DNA from: Pseudomonas bubulae
GTDB lineage: Bacteria > Pseudomonadota > Gammaproteobacteria > Pseudomonadales > Pseudomonadaceae
Direction of reading: 5' to 3'
DNA: 64,000 nt
NCBI RefSeq assembly: GCF_037023725.1
Contig: NZ_CP146077.1
Coordinates: forward strand, 4,253,001-4,317,000
Under the pieces are notes generated by a model. It worked only from the letters and a program-made list of their open reading frames with translations, was not told where the DNA came from and did no database searches. Shown in pieces: positions 1 to 8,718 of this stretch. Both the position numbers and the translations under genes were made by a program. Each line of letters opens with the position of its first letter. Position 1 is the stretch's first letter.

Positions 1-1449
1 GGCCATCCGATTCGCGCCGAAGATGTCGTGTTCAGCTTCGATACCCTGATGAAAAGTGGCTCGCCGCTGTACAAGGGTTATTACAGCGATGTCGACCAGG
101 CCATCGCGGAAAACCCACTGCAAGTGAAATTCACCTTCAAGCACAACAAAAACCGTGAACTGCCGCTGATTCTTGGCCAGCTTCCGGTTCTGCCCAAGCA
201 TTGGTGGGAAACCCGCGACTTCAACAAGGGCAACCTTGAAGTCCCGCCCGGCAGCGGCCCCTACACCATCGCCGAGATCAAGCCCGGGCGCTCGATCCGC
301 TACGAGCGCAACAAGGACTATTGGGGCAAGGACCTGCCCATCAACAAGGGCCTGTACAATTTTGATGCCATCACGGTCGATTACTTTCGCGACAACAGCG
401 TTGCCTTCGAAGCCCTCAAGGCCGGTCAGTTTGATTACTGGCTGGAGATCAGCGCCAAAAACTGGGCCGGAGCCTACAACTCTCCGGCATTTACTCAGGG
501 CCGCCTGAAAAAAGAAGAAATCCGCAACCACAATCCAACAGGCATGCAGGGATTTGTCTTCAACCTGCGCAGGCCAATGTTCCAGGATGTGCGCGTACGC
601 GAGGCACTAAGCCTGCTGTTCGACTTTGAATGGGCCAACAAGCAACTCTTCAACGGTGCCTATGCGCGCACTGGCAGCTACTTCGAAAACTCGGAAATGG
701 CCGCCAAGGCGCCGCCGACCGAAGCTGAACTGACCATTCTGGAGCCCTTGCGCGGCCAGATTCCCGAGCAGGCGTTCAGCCAGGTGTTCAAGCCCAGCGT
801 CACCGACGCCAGCGGCATGATTCGCGAGCAACAGCGCCGCGCCTATCAACTGCTGCAAGACGCCGGCTGGCGCATCGTCGATGACAAGATGGTCGACGCC
901 CAGGGCAAGCCGGTGAAGATCGAATTCTTGCTGGCACAAACCGAATTCGAGCGCATCCTTCTGCCGTTCAAGCGCAACCTCAGCGACCTGGGCATCGATT
1001 TGCAGATTCGCCGGGTCGACACCTCCCAATACCTCAACCGCCTGCGCTCAAGGGATTACGACATGATTGTCGGCAGCTTCCCGCAGTCCAGCTCACCCGG
1101 CAGCGAGCAGCGCGAGTACTGGGAATCACAAAGTATCGACAAACCCGGCAGCCGAAACTTTATCGGCCTCAAGGACCCGGCCATCGACCAGTTGACCGAG
1201 GGCCTGATCAACGCCGAGTCACGGCAAAGCCTGATCAACCATGCCAGGGCGCTGGACCGTGTGTTGCAGTGGGGCTTCTACGTGATCCCCAACTGGCATA
1301 TCAAAACCTGGCGCGTGGCCTACTCGAACCATATCGGCCATCCCGAAGTTACGCCCAAATACGATATCGGCACCAACACCTGGTGGGCCAAACCTGACGC
1401 AAAACCTGCACCCTCTACCAAACCTTCAAGCGCGAGCCAGGAGCCTTAA
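1..1449 (+). CDS. yejA: Periplasmic peptide-binding protein of a YejA/Npp-type ABC importer, 5'-truncated
   Basis: The reading frame is open from base 1, so the gene begins upstream of the window; 482 codons are visible. It is an extracellular solute-binding protein of family 5 (oligopeptide/nickel type): the visible part runs from the family 5 core (GDLP-like and KDYWGKDLP segments) to the C-terminal lobe, ending in a Pro/Ser/Lys-rich tail. Full-length relatives have about 600 residues, so the signal peptide and roughly the first 120 residues are missing. The stop codon directly abuts the permease start at 1450, so it is the first visible gene of a binding protein-permease-permease-ATPase operon. 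By position before fabI it corresponds to the P. aeruginosa npp genes, which import peptidyl-nucleoside antibiotics and peptides; the actual ligand here is inferred, not shown. Confidence 0.9.
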   Translation, partial: GHPIRAEDVVFSFDTLMKSGSPLYKGYYSDVDQAIAENPLQVKFTFKHNKNRELPLILGQLPVLPKHWWETRDFNKGNLEVPPGSGPYTIAEIKPGRSIRYERNKDYWGKDLPINKGLYNFDAITVDYFRDNSVAFEALKAGQFDYWLEISAKNWAGAYNSPAFTQGRLKKEEIRNHNPTGMQGFVFNLRRPMFQDVRVREALSLLFDFEWANKQLFNGAYARTGSYFENSEMAAKAPPTEAELTILEPLRGQIPEQAFSQVFKPSVTDASGMIREQQRRAYQLLQDAGWRIVDDKMVDAQGKPVKIEFLLAQTEFERILLPFKRNLSDLGIDLQIRRVDTSQYLNRLRSRDYDMIVGSFPQSSSPGSEQREYWESQSIDKPGSRNFIGLKDPAIDQLTEGLINAESRQSLINHARALDRVLQWGFYVIPNWHIKTWRVAYSNHIGHPEVTPKYDIGTNTWWAKPDAKPAPSTKPSSASQEP

Positions 1450-2523
1450 ATGCTGGCTTATATTTTCAGGCGACTGCTGCTGATCATTCCGACACTGTTC
1501 GGGATTCTGTTGATTAACTTCATCATTATCCAGGCGGCCCCCGGCGGCCCGGTTGAACAGATGATCGCCAAGCTCGAAGGCTTTGACGGCGCCACCAGCC
1601 GCATCGCCGGTGGTGGTTCGGAAGTGTCGGTGGCGGGCTCCAACTACCGTGGCGCCCAAGGGCTGGATCCGGAACTGATCAAGGAAATCGAAAAGATGTA
1701 CGGTTTCGACAAGTCGGCGCCGGAACGCCTGTGGATCATGATTAAAAACTACGCCCGACTGGACTTCGGCGAAAGCTTCTTCCGCGACGCCAAGGTCATC
1801 GACCTGATCAAGGAGAAAATGCCGGTCTCCATCTCGCTGGGGTTGTGGAGCACCCTGATCATGTACCTGGTGTCGATCCCCCTCGGGATCGCCAAGGCCA
1901 CGCGCCACGGCAGCCACTTTGATGTCTGGACCAGTTCACTGATCATCATCGGCTACGCCATCCCGGCCTTTCTGTTTGCCATCCTGCTGATCGTGCTGTT
2001 TGCCGGGGGCAGTTACCTGGACTGGTTCCCTCTGCGCGGCCTGACGTCCAACAACTTTGACGAACTGAGCCTGGGCGGCAAGATTCTCGATTACTTCTGG
2101 CATCTGGCATTGCCCGTTACGGCACTGGTTATCGGCAACTTCGCCACCATGACCCTGCTGACCAAAAACAGCTTTCTCGACGAGATCAACAAACAGTATG
2201 TCGTCACTGCCAAAGCCAAGGGCCTGACCAACCACCGGGTGCTCTATGGCCATGTGTTCCGCAATGCCATGCTGCTGGTTATTGCCGGTTTCCCGTCGGC
2301 CTTTATCGGAATTTTCTTTACCGGCTCACTGCTGGTCGAAGTGATTTTCTCCCTCGATGGCCTGGGCCTGATGAGTTTCGAGGCTGCTATCAATCGCGAC
2401 TACCCGGTTGTCTTCGGCACCCTGTTTATCTTTACGCTGGTCGGGCTGGTGGTGAAGCTGATCGGTGACCTCTCATACACCCTGGTCGATCCGCGTATCG
2501 ACTTTGAAAGCAGGGAGCATTGA
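1450..2523 (+). CDS. yejB: ABC peptide importer inner-membrane permease YejB/NppB
   Basis: This 357-residue protein is a DppB-type permease subunit. It has an N-terminal membrane segment (about residues 8-29), a long periplasmic stretch containing a PGGPVEQ motif, and further membrane segments. The EAA loop that contacts the ATPase is near residues 243-270 (AKAKGL followed by HVFRNA). Its length fits the YejB branch, which has a longer periplasmic insert than DppB. The ATG follows the TAA of the binding protein with no gap, which implies translational coupling. It forms the import channel with the YejE-type subunit that follows. Confidence 0.93.
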   Translation: MLAYIFRRLLLIIPTLFGILLINFIIIQAAPGGPVEQMIAKLEGFDGATSRIAGGGSEVSVAGSNYRGAQGLDPELIKEIEKMYGFDKSAPERLWIMIKNYARLDFGESFFRDAKVIDLIKEKMPVSISLGLWSTLIMYLVSIPLGIAKATRHGSHFDVWTSSLIIIGYAIPAFLFAILLIVLFAGGSYLDWFPLRGLTSNNFDELSLGGKILDYFWHLALPVTALVIGNFATMTLLTKNSFLDEINKQYVVTAKAKGLTNHRVLYGHVFRNAMLLVIAGFPSAFIGIFFTGSLLVEVIFSLDGLGLMSFEAAINRDYPVVFGTLFIFTLVGLVVKLIGDLSYTLVDPRIDFESREH

Positions 2524-2524
2524 G

Positions 2525-3544
2525 ATGAAGCTATCCCCCCTCAATCGACGCCGTTTTGCCCGTTTCAAAGCCAACAAGCGTGGCTGGTGGTCGCTGTGGA
2601 TCTTCCTGGTGCTGTTCGGGCTGAGCCTGAACGCCGAGTTCATTGCCAACGACAAACCCTTGGTGATCAATTACGACGGGGAGTGGTATTTCCCGGCGCT
2701 CAAGCGCTATCCAGAGACCGACTTCGGCGGTGAATTCCCCCTCGAAGCCAACTACAAAAGCCCGTATATCCGTGAACTGCTGGCCAAGAAAGATGCCTGG
2801 GTTGTGTGGCCACCCATCCCCTACAGCTATCAAAGCATCAACTACGACCTGAAAGTCCCTGCCCCTGCCCCGCCCTCCGCCGAGAACTGGCTGGGCACCG
2901 ACGACCAGGGCCGCGACGTGCTGGCCCGAGTGATTTATGGCTTTCGCATATCGGTGCTGTTCGCCCTGACCCTGACGGTACTGAGCTCCATCATCGGCGT
3001 GATCGCCGGGGCCTTGCAGGGCTTTTATGGTGGCTGGGTCGACCTGGCCGGTCAGCGCTTTCTGGAAATCTGGTCAGGCTTGCCCGTGTTGTACCTGCTG
3101 ATCATTCTCGCCAGTTTTGTGCAGCCCAATTTCTGGTGGCTGCTGGGCATCATGCTGCTGTTCTCGTGGATGAGCCTGGTGGACGTCGTGCGCGCCGAAT
3201 TCCTGCGTGGGCGCAATCTGGAGTATGTGCGCGCCGCCCGCGCCCTGGGCATGCAGGACATGGCCATCATGTACCGCCACATCCTGCCCAACGCCATGGT
3301 CTCCACCATGACCTTTATGCCGTTTATCCTCACTGGCGCCATCGGCACCCTCACTGCCCTGGACTTCCTGGGCTTCGGCCTGCCCCCGGGCGCGCCGTCG
3401 CTGGGCGAACTGGTGGCCCAGGGCAAGTCCAACCTGCAAGCGCCCTGGCTGGGCATCAGTGCATTCGCAGTGCTGGCCATCATGCTCAGCCTGCTGGTGT
3501 TTATCGGTGAGTCCGCTCGCGATGCCTTCGACCCGAGGAAATAA
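2525..3544 (+). CDS. yejE: ABC peptide importer inner-membrane permease YejE/NppC
   Basis: This 339-residue protein is a DppC-type permease subunit. It has a basic N-terminus (MKLSPLNRRR), one membrane segment near residue 20, a long periplasmic insert with aromatic residues, and the LGTDDQGRDVLAR motif typical of this family before the channel-forming segments. The EAA loop (RAARALGM followed by HILPNAM) lies near residues 235-260. The start at 2525 sits one base after the yejB stop and gives the basic N-terminus expected; an in-frame ATG at 2465 inside yejB is less likely. Confidence 0.93.
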   Translation: MKLSPLNRRRFARFKANKRGWWSLWIFLVLFGLSLNAEFIANDKPLVINYDGEWYFPALKRYPETDFGGEFPLEANYKSPYIRELLAKKDAWVVWPPIPYSYQSINYDLKVPAPAPPSAENWLGTDDQGRDVLARVIYGFRISVLFALTLTVLSSIIGVIAGALQGFYGGWVDLAGQRFLEIWSGLPVLYLLIILASFVQPNFWWLLGIMLLFSWMSLVDVVRAEFLRGRNLEYVRAARALGMQDMAIMYRHILPNAMVSTMTFMPFILTGAIGTLTALDFLGFGLPPGAPSLGELVAQGKSNLQAPWLGISAFAVLAIMLSLLVFIGESARDAFDPRK

Positions 3545-3545
3545 G

Positions 3546-5156
3546 ATGACGCAGGACAATCTGATCGAAGTGCGCGACCTCAGCGTCGAGTTTGTAGCGG
3601 GTGACACACCGCAGCGGGTGGTGCAAGGCGTCAGTTTTGATATCAGGCGCGGCGAAACCCTGGCCCTGGTGGGCGAAAGCGGTTCGGGCAAATCGGTGAC
3701 CGCGCACTCGATCCTCAGGTTGCTGCCCTACCCCCTTGCACGCCACCCCAGCGGCAGCATCGCCTACGGCGGCGAGGATTTGCTCAGCGTGGACGAGAAA
3801 AAGCTGCGCAACATTCGCGGCAACCGCATTGCGATGATTTTTCAGGAGCCCATGACCTCCCTGAACCCGCTGCACAGCATTGAAAAACAAATCAATGAGG
3901 TGCTCGGCATTCACAAGGGGATCACAGGCAAGGCCGCTACCCTGCGCACCCTGGAGCTTCTGGAGCTGGTAGGCATACCCGAGCCTCACAAACGCCTCAA
4001 GGCGCTGCCACACGAGCTCTCAGGGGGCCAGAGGCAGCGCGTGATGATTGCCATGGCCCTGGCCAATGAACCCGAACTGCTGATTGCCGACGAACCTACC
4101 ACCGCCCTGGACGTGACCGTTCAGCTTAAAATCCTCGACTTGCTCAAGGATCTGCAAGCCCGCCTGGGCATGTCGTTGTTACTGATCAGTCACGATTTGA
4201 ACCTTGTACGAAGAATTGCGCATCGCGTATGTGTCATGCAGCGCGGTTTAATCGTCGAACAAGCATCGTGCGAGCAGCTGTTCCGTTCGCCGCAGCATCC
4301 TTACACCCGGGAACTGCTCAGCGCAGAGCCCAGCGGAGGCCCGGCCAGCACCATTGCCGGTCCGCCATTGCTGCAAGTCGAGGACCTGAAGGTATGGTTC
4401 CCGATCAAGAAAGGCCTGCTGCGCAAGACCGTCGATTACGTGAAAGCGGTGGACGGTATCAATTTCAGCTTGCCCCAGGGGCAGACCCTGGGAATTGTGG
4501 GTGAAAGCGGATCGGGCAAATCAACGCTGGGCTTGGCGATTTTGCGTCTGATTGCCAGCAAGGGCCTGATCAGCTTTGAAGGCAAACGGCTAGACTGTCT
4601 GTCACAGAAAGAAGTCAGGCCATTGCGACGGGAAATGCAGGTGGTATTCCAGGACCCGTTTGGCAGTCTCAGCCCGCGCATGAGCGTCAGCGAGATTGTC
4701 GGTGAAGGGTTGCGCATTCACCGTATGGGCACCGAAGCGGAACAGGAAAGTGCAATTATTGAAGCCTTGCGAGAAGTAGGTCTGGATCCGGAAACCCGGC
4801 ACCGTTACCCTCACGAGTTTTCAGGCGGACAACGGCAAAGAATCGCCATTGCCCGCGCACTGGTGTTAAAGCCGGAGTTGATATTGCTGGACGAGCCAAC
4901 CTCTGCGCTGGACCGCACAGTACAACGCCAGGTTGTTGAACTGCTGCGCTCACTGCAAGCCAGGCACAACCTGACGTATTTGTTTATCAGCCATGACCTG
5001 GCTGTCGTCAAAGCGCTGAGCCACCAGTTGATGGTGGTCAAGCATGGCCAAGTGGTCGAACAGGGTGATGCGCAAAGTATCTTTGCCTCACCGCAACATC
5101 CATATACACAACAGCTGCTGGAAGCCGCCTTTTTGGCACCAGTGGCTGTCGATTAA
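3546..5156 (+). CDS. yejF: ABC peptide importer ATPase with two nucleotide-binding domains, YejF/NppD
   Basis: This 536-residue protein fuses two DppD/DppF-like ATPase domains in one chain, as in YejF. Domain 1 has Walker A GESGSGKS (residues 43-50), signature LSGGQRQR and Walker [13 protein letters not shown]. Domain 2 repeats them: [17 protein letters not shown] and [12 protein letters not shown]. Each domain ends with the oligopeptide-importer motif HPYT. The start at 3546 is one base after the yejE stop. It powers import through YejBE. The next gene, fabI, begins only 19 bp after its stop. Confidence 0.94.
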   Translation: MTQDNLIEVRDLSVEFVAGDTPQRVVQGVSFDIRRGETLALVGESGSGKSVTAHSILRLLPYPLARHPSGSIAYGGEDLLSVDEKKLRNIRGNRIAMIFQEPMTSLNPLHSIEKQINEVLGIHKGITGKAATLRTLELLELVGIPEPHKRLKALPHELSGGQRQRVMIAMALANEPELLIADEPTTALDVTVQLKILDLLKDLQARLGMSLLLISHDLNLVRRIAHRVCVMQRGLIVEQASCEQLFRSPQHPYTRELLSAEPSGGPASTIAGPPLLQVEDLKVWFPIKKGLLRKTVDYVKAVDGINFSLPQGQTLGIVGESGSGKSTLGLAILRLIASKGLISFEGKRLDCLSQKEVRPLRREMQVVFQDPFGSLSPRMSVSEIVGEGLRIHRMGTEAEQESAIIEALREVGLDPETRHRYPHEFSGGQRQRIAIARALVLKPELILLDEPTSALDRTVQRQVVELLRSLQARHNLTYLFISHDLAVVKALSHQLMVVKHGQVVEQGDAQSIFASPQHPYTQQLLEAAFLAPVAVD

Positions 5157-5175
5157 CCTGATAGAGGAACAACAC

Positions 5176-5970
5176 ATGGGTTTTCTCACCGGTAAGCGCG
5201 TACTGATCGTTGGTGTCGCTAGCAAATTGTCCATCGCTTCTGGCATTGCTGCCGCCATGCACCGTGAAGGCGCCGAGCTGGCTTTCACTTATCAGAACGA
5301 AAAGCTGAAAGGTCGTGTTGAAGAATTCGCCGCAGGCTGGGGTTCGAACCCTGAGCTGTGCTTCCCTTGCGACGTTGCCAGCGATGAAGAAATCGCCAAG
5401 GTCTTCGAAGACCTGAGCAAGAAGTGGGACGGTCTGGACTGCATCGTTCACTCAGTAGGTTTCGCTCCTGGCGACCAGCTGGATGGCGATTTCACCGACG
5501 CCACCACCCGTGAAGGCTTCCGCATCGCTCACGACATCAGCGCCTACAGCTTCGTGGCCCTGGCCAAGGCTGGTCGCCCGATGATGAAAGGTCGCAACGG
5601 CAGCCTGCTGACCCTGTCCTACCTGGGCGCCGAGCGCACCATGCCTAACTACAACGTGATGGGCATGGCCAAGGCCAGCCTGGAAGCCGGTGTACGTTAC
5701 CTGGCAGGCAGCCTGGGCCCTGAGGGTACTCGCGTTAACTGCGTATCGGCAGGCCCGATCCGTACCCTGGCAGCGTCGGGCATCAAGAACTTCCGCAAAA
5801 TGCTGGCGGCCAACGAAGCGCAGACGCCACTGCGTCGCAACGTGACCATCGACGAAGTCGGCAATGCCGGCGCCTTCCTGTGCTCCGATCTGGCATCGGG
5901 CATCAGCGGCGAAATCATGTACGTAGACGGTGGCTTCAACACTACCGCCATGGGCAGCCTCGAAGAGTAA
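5176..5970 (+). CDS. fabI: Enoyl-[acyl-carrier-protein] reductase (NADH) FabI
   Basis: FabI catalyses the last reduction of each fatty-acid elongation cycle in the cytoplasm. The 264-residue protein is a short-chain dehydrogenase-fold enzyme with the FabI nucleotide-binding start [13 protein letters not shown] (residues 13-25) and the VHSVGFAPG segment (91-99), which corresponds to the triclosan-contact region. The catalytic Tyr159 and Lys166 are spaced Y-x6-K. A ribosome site GAGGAAC precedes ATG 5176, which gives the standard MGFLTGKR start; in-frame starts further upstream fall inside yejF. A strong terminator follows the stop. Confidence 0.97.
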   Translation: MGFLTGKRVLIVGVASKLSIASGIAAAMHREGAELAFTYQNEKLKGRVEEFAAGWGSNPELCFPCDVASDEEIAKVFEDLSKKWDGLDCIVHSVGFAPGDQLDGDFTDATTREGFRIAHDISAYSFVALAKAGRPMMKGRNGSLLTLSYLGAERTMPNYNVMGMAKASLEAGVRYLAGSLGPEGTRVNCVSAGPIRTLAASGIKNFRKMLAANEAQTPLRRNVTIDEVGNAGAFLCSDLASGISGEIMYVDGGFNTTAMGSLEE

Positions 5971-5998
5971 ACCCTTCGTTACAAGCGCTACTCAAAAA

Positions 5999-6032
5999 CG
6001 CCCGGTGCAGAGATTGCATCGGGCGTTTTTTT
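5999..6032 (+). terminator. Rho-independent terminator of fabI
   Basis: A 10-bp stem (CGCCCGGTGC with GCATCGGGCG, one mismatch) with a 7-base loop is followed by seven T residues, 28 bp after the fabI stop. Confidence 0.9.
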
Positions 6033-6060
6033 GCCTCGCGACAATCTCTGGGAGATGATC

Positions 6061-6133
6061 TGTGGGAGCGGGCTTGCCCGCGATACGTCAGACAGAGCGC
6101 ATGGATGCCATCGCGAGCAAGCCCGCTCCCACA
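6061..6133. repeat. REP pair (inverted Pseudomonas repeat)
   Basis: Two REP units face each other: TGTGGGAGCGGGCTTG at the left and its reverse complement at the right, each carrying an inner GCGGGC/GCCCGC hairpin. The pair lies between the convergent fabI and ppiD genes. Confidence 0.85.
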
Positions 6134-6146
6134 AAAAAACCAGCGC

Positions 6147-6179
6147 AAAAAAACGGCCGCTCAATGAGCGGCCATTTTT
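6147..6179 (-). terminator. Bidirectional terminator behind ppiD
   Basis: A perfect 8-bp stem (GGCCGCTC/GAGCGGCC) with a 3-base loop has an A-run on its left and a T-run on its right. It sits 17 bp past the ppiD stop and works for ppiD on the minus strand; it could also back up fabI termination. Confidence 0.85.
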
Positions 6180-6196
6180 AGCGAAGCAGGCTGAAC

Positions 6197-8068
6197 TTAG
6201 TAGCGCTCAACCTTGGCTTCGTTTTCCAACTGCTTGCGGTAGGCAGCAAAGTCTTGCTGGCCAACACGCGAAGCGAGGAAGCGGCGATACGACGCTTTCT
6301 CTTCTTCAGTCGGCGCTACTGCATCGTTGACGCCGTTCAAACGCAATACAACCACAGTGCCATCTGCCAGGGTGACACTGCTGAATGTCGGCTTGTCCTT
6401 GGCTGCAGGTTTCGGCATGCGGAACACCGCTTGCAGCACGGCAGGATCAATACCTTCCTGACCACGAGCAACCGCTTCCTGGACCTTCCACGCCTGACCA
6501 TCAACCGGCTGGTTCAACGGCAGCTTGCCATCGCGCAGCTCTTTGATGATTTCTTCGGCACGGGCTTTGGCCGCAGCACTGGCGTGCTCCTTGACCAGTT
6601 GCGCACGAATGCTCGAGGCAACAGCCTCCAGCGGCAACTGCTCAGGCTTGCGGTGCTCCTTGACGCGCAACACCACTACGGTCTCAGGGTCCAGCTCCAG
6701 GGCTGTACTGTTCGCGCCCTCATCCATCACTTCGGTGCTGAATGCGGCCTGAATCACAGCGCGATTGGCGGTGACACCCTCGCCCCCCTCGCGACCAAAT
6801 GGCGCAGAGGTATGCACAGTCAGCTTAAGCTCTTGAGCTGGCTGAGCCAGATCGGACGCTTCAAATGCCGAGTCTTCCAATTGCTTGGTTGCATCGACAA
6901 ACAGGCGTTCAACCTGCTGGGTTTTCAGGTCATGGGTCAGCTTGTCTTTCAGGCTGGCAAAGCTCGGCACTTCAGGTGCTTCAACACCCAGCAGCTTGAT
7001 CAGGTGATAACCGAAGCTGGTGCGTACCGGCTCCGAAACCTGGTCCTGCTTCAACCCGTAAACAGCCGTTTCGAACACAGGATCGTAAACACCAGGGCCT
7101 GCGAAGCCCAGGTCACCGCCATTGGCAGCCGAACCCGGATCCTGGGAGAACTCCTTGGCCAGAGCTTCGAAGCTTTCACCTTTGGCCAGACGCTGCTGAA
7201 TCTCGGCGATCTTGGCTTTGGCCTGCTCGTCGCTGACCTTGTCGTTCACTTCGATCAGGATATGCGCAGCGCGGCGCTGTTCGGCCAGGTTGGCGATTTC
7301 CTTTTGATACAACGCTTGAAGCTCATCATCCTTCACGGCTACCTGGTCAAAGAAAGAAGATTTCTTCAACTCGATATAGTCGATCACGACCTGATCAGGG
7401 GTCATGAATTCCTTGGCGTGCTCGTCGTAGTAAGCCTTGATTTCGTCATCGCTCAGTTTCACCGCAGCCGGGTCGGCCTTGATGTTCAGCGAAGCGAAAT
7501 CACGGGTTTGTTTCTCAAGACGGGCGAACGCATTCACCTGTTCGTCGGTCACGAAACCACTGCCCGCCAGACCGGCACGCAGCTGACCAATCAGCATTTC
7601 TTCGCCCAGCATGTTACGGAACTGCAAGCGACCGTAACCCAGTTGACGGATCACCTGGTCGAAACGCTCAGGGCTGAATTTGCCGTCTTCCTGAAATTCA
7701 GGAGTCAACAGAATGACTTGGTCCAAAGCGGCTTCAGAAAACGAAAACTTCGCGTCTTTGGCGCCTTGCAGCAACAGCTTGCGATCGATCAACCCTTTGA
7801 GGGCCGCTTCACGCAGCATTTTTTCATCCAGCAACGACGAGTCGAAATCCTTGCCCAACTGCTGCAGCAGCTGCCGGCGTTGCATATCGACGGCCTGGCT
7901 CAGTTCAACCTGGGTGATTTCTTCACCGTTAACCTTGGCAGCATCCTGGCTGGTAGAGGTGGCTTGAAAAATGGCATCGAAACCGGTCAACGCCATTAAC
8001 GCGACGATGACACCGATGATGGTCTTGGCAATCCAGCCTTGTGAATTGTCCCTGATATTTTGCAGCAT
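6197..8068 (-). CDS. ppiD: Membrane-anchored periplasmic chaperone/peptidyl-prolyl isomerase PpiD
   Basis: This 623-residue protein is anchored by one N-terminal membrane segment (about residues 13-33), with the rest in the periplasm. It has a SurA_N-like chaperone region and a single PpiC parvulin domain near residues 265-360 (AHILIEV to FGYHLIKL). PpiD assists proteins emerging from the Sec translocon. The start at 8068 gives MLQNIRDNSQGW and has a GGGGGA ribosome site; the longer frame up to 8143 lacks one. It lies downstream of hupB, separated by a decayed tRNA-like gene. Confidence 0.95.
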   Translation of the reverse strand: MLQNIRDNSQGWIAKTIIGVIVALMALTGFDAIFQATSTSQDAAKVNGEEITQVELSQAVDMQRRQLLQQLGKDFDSSLLDEKMLREAALKGLIDRKLLLQGAKDAKFSFSEAALDQVILLTPEFQEDGKFSPERFDQVIRQLGYGRLQFRNMLGEEMLIGQLRAGLAGSGFVTDEQVNAFARLEKQTRDFASLNIKADPAAVKLSDDEIKAYYDEHAKEFMTPDQVVIDYIELKKSSFFDQVAVKDDELQALYQKEIANLAEQRRAAHILIEVNDKVSDEQAKAKIAEIQQRLAKGESFEALAKEFSQDPGSAANGGDLGFAGPGVYDPVFETAVYGLKQDQVSEPVRTSFGYHLIKLLGVEAPEVPSFASLKDKLTHDLKTQQVERLFVDATKQLEDSAFEASDLAQPAQELKLTVHTSAPFGREGGEGVTANRAVIQAAFSTEVMDEGANSTALELDPETVVVLRVKEHRKPEQLPLEAVASSIRAQLVKEHASAAAKARAEEIIKELRDGKLPLNQPVDGQAWKVQEAVARGQEGIDPAVLQAVFRMPKPAAKDKPTFSSVTLADGTVVVLRLNGVNDAVAPTEEEKASYRRFLASRVGQQDFAAYRKQLENEAKVERY

Positions 8069-8166
8069 GCTTCCCCCAGAAACGGTCTTGCATAATGAGC
8101 AACCGTGGAGCGTGGGTAGAGTCCGGATAGAAGAAAGGCGCATCCGAGGATGCGCCTTCTCGTAAC

Positions 8167-8243
8167 TGGCGGAGCGGACCGGGCTCGAACCCGCGACCCC
8201 CGGCGTGACACATCGATGTTGCCACCGACTGCACTACCGCTCC
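8167..8243 (-). pseudogene. Degenerate tRNA-Asp-like gene (anticodon GTC) with CCA end
   Basis: On the minus strand these 77 bases fold as a tRNA. The acceptor GGAGCGG pairs perfectly with CCGCTCC, followed by discriminator G and an encoded CCA. The 3' half, from the anticodon loop GTGTCAC with GTC through GCCGG, GGGTC, GCGGG and TTCGAG, closely follows bacterial tRNA-Asp. The 5' anticodon strand reads TCGAT and cannot pair properly with GCCGG, the D-stem lacks a pair, and the T-stem has a G-G clash. It therefore looks like a decayed tRNA-Asp copy or a tRNA-like RNA, not a working tRNA. Confidence 0.7.
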
Positions 8244-8297
8244 GCTGCCAAGCCTGGCGTGCGCCTGACCCGGTTGGGTAAAAGGTGTTACAGAAAC

Positions 8298-8570
8298 TTA
8301 GTTAACCGCTTCTTTCAGTGCTTTACCGGCTTTGAAGCCTGGCTTTTTGGCAGCAGGAATTTCCAGCGTTTTACCGGTCTGTGGGTTACGACCAATACGG
8401 GCAGGACGATCGGTTACAGAGAAAGTACCAAAACCAACCAGTACCACAGAGTCGCCAGCCTTAAGAGCGCCAGTGACGGATTCGATTACTGCGTCCAGCG
8501 CACGGCCAGCTGCAGCTTTCGGGATATCAGCAGATGCAGCGATAGCATCAATCAGTTCCGACTTGTTCAC
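8298..8570 (-). CDS. hupB: DNA-binding protein HU-beta
   Basis: This 90-residue histone-like protein bends and compacts DNA as a dimer in the nucleoid. It starts [11 protein letters not shown] and shows the HU signature near residues 46-65 ([20 protein letters not shown]) and the basic C-terminus [15 protein letters not shown]. The start codon is GTG at 8570, preceded by AGGGGA on the minus strand. It lies 148 bp downstream of lon and probably has its own promoter in that gap. Confidence 0.96.
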   Translation of the reverse strand: MNKSELIDAIAASADIPKAAAGRALDAVIESVTGALKAGDSVVLVGFGTFSVTDRPARIGRNPQTGKTLEIPAAKKPGFKAGKALKEAVN

Positions 8571-8718
8571 TCTAAGTCCCCTTATATCTGTCTGAGTATG
8601 TTTCTAAAGTTTTTTGGTAAAAGCAAAACGACTGCTGAAGCACTTACGGACACTTATAGAGCCGCTTTATAACAAGGGCTCTAAAAAGCGTCAAGAAAGC
8701 CCGTCAGGCGAATCCGTA

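Noticed and set aside
6254..7999. Plus-strand open frame opposite ppiD
   Set aside because: Antisense shadow of ppiD without domain features.
8167..8243. A functional tRNA-Asp gene
   Set aside because: The anticodon stem, D-stem and T-stem pairing are broken, so I list it as a degenerate tRNA-like gene.
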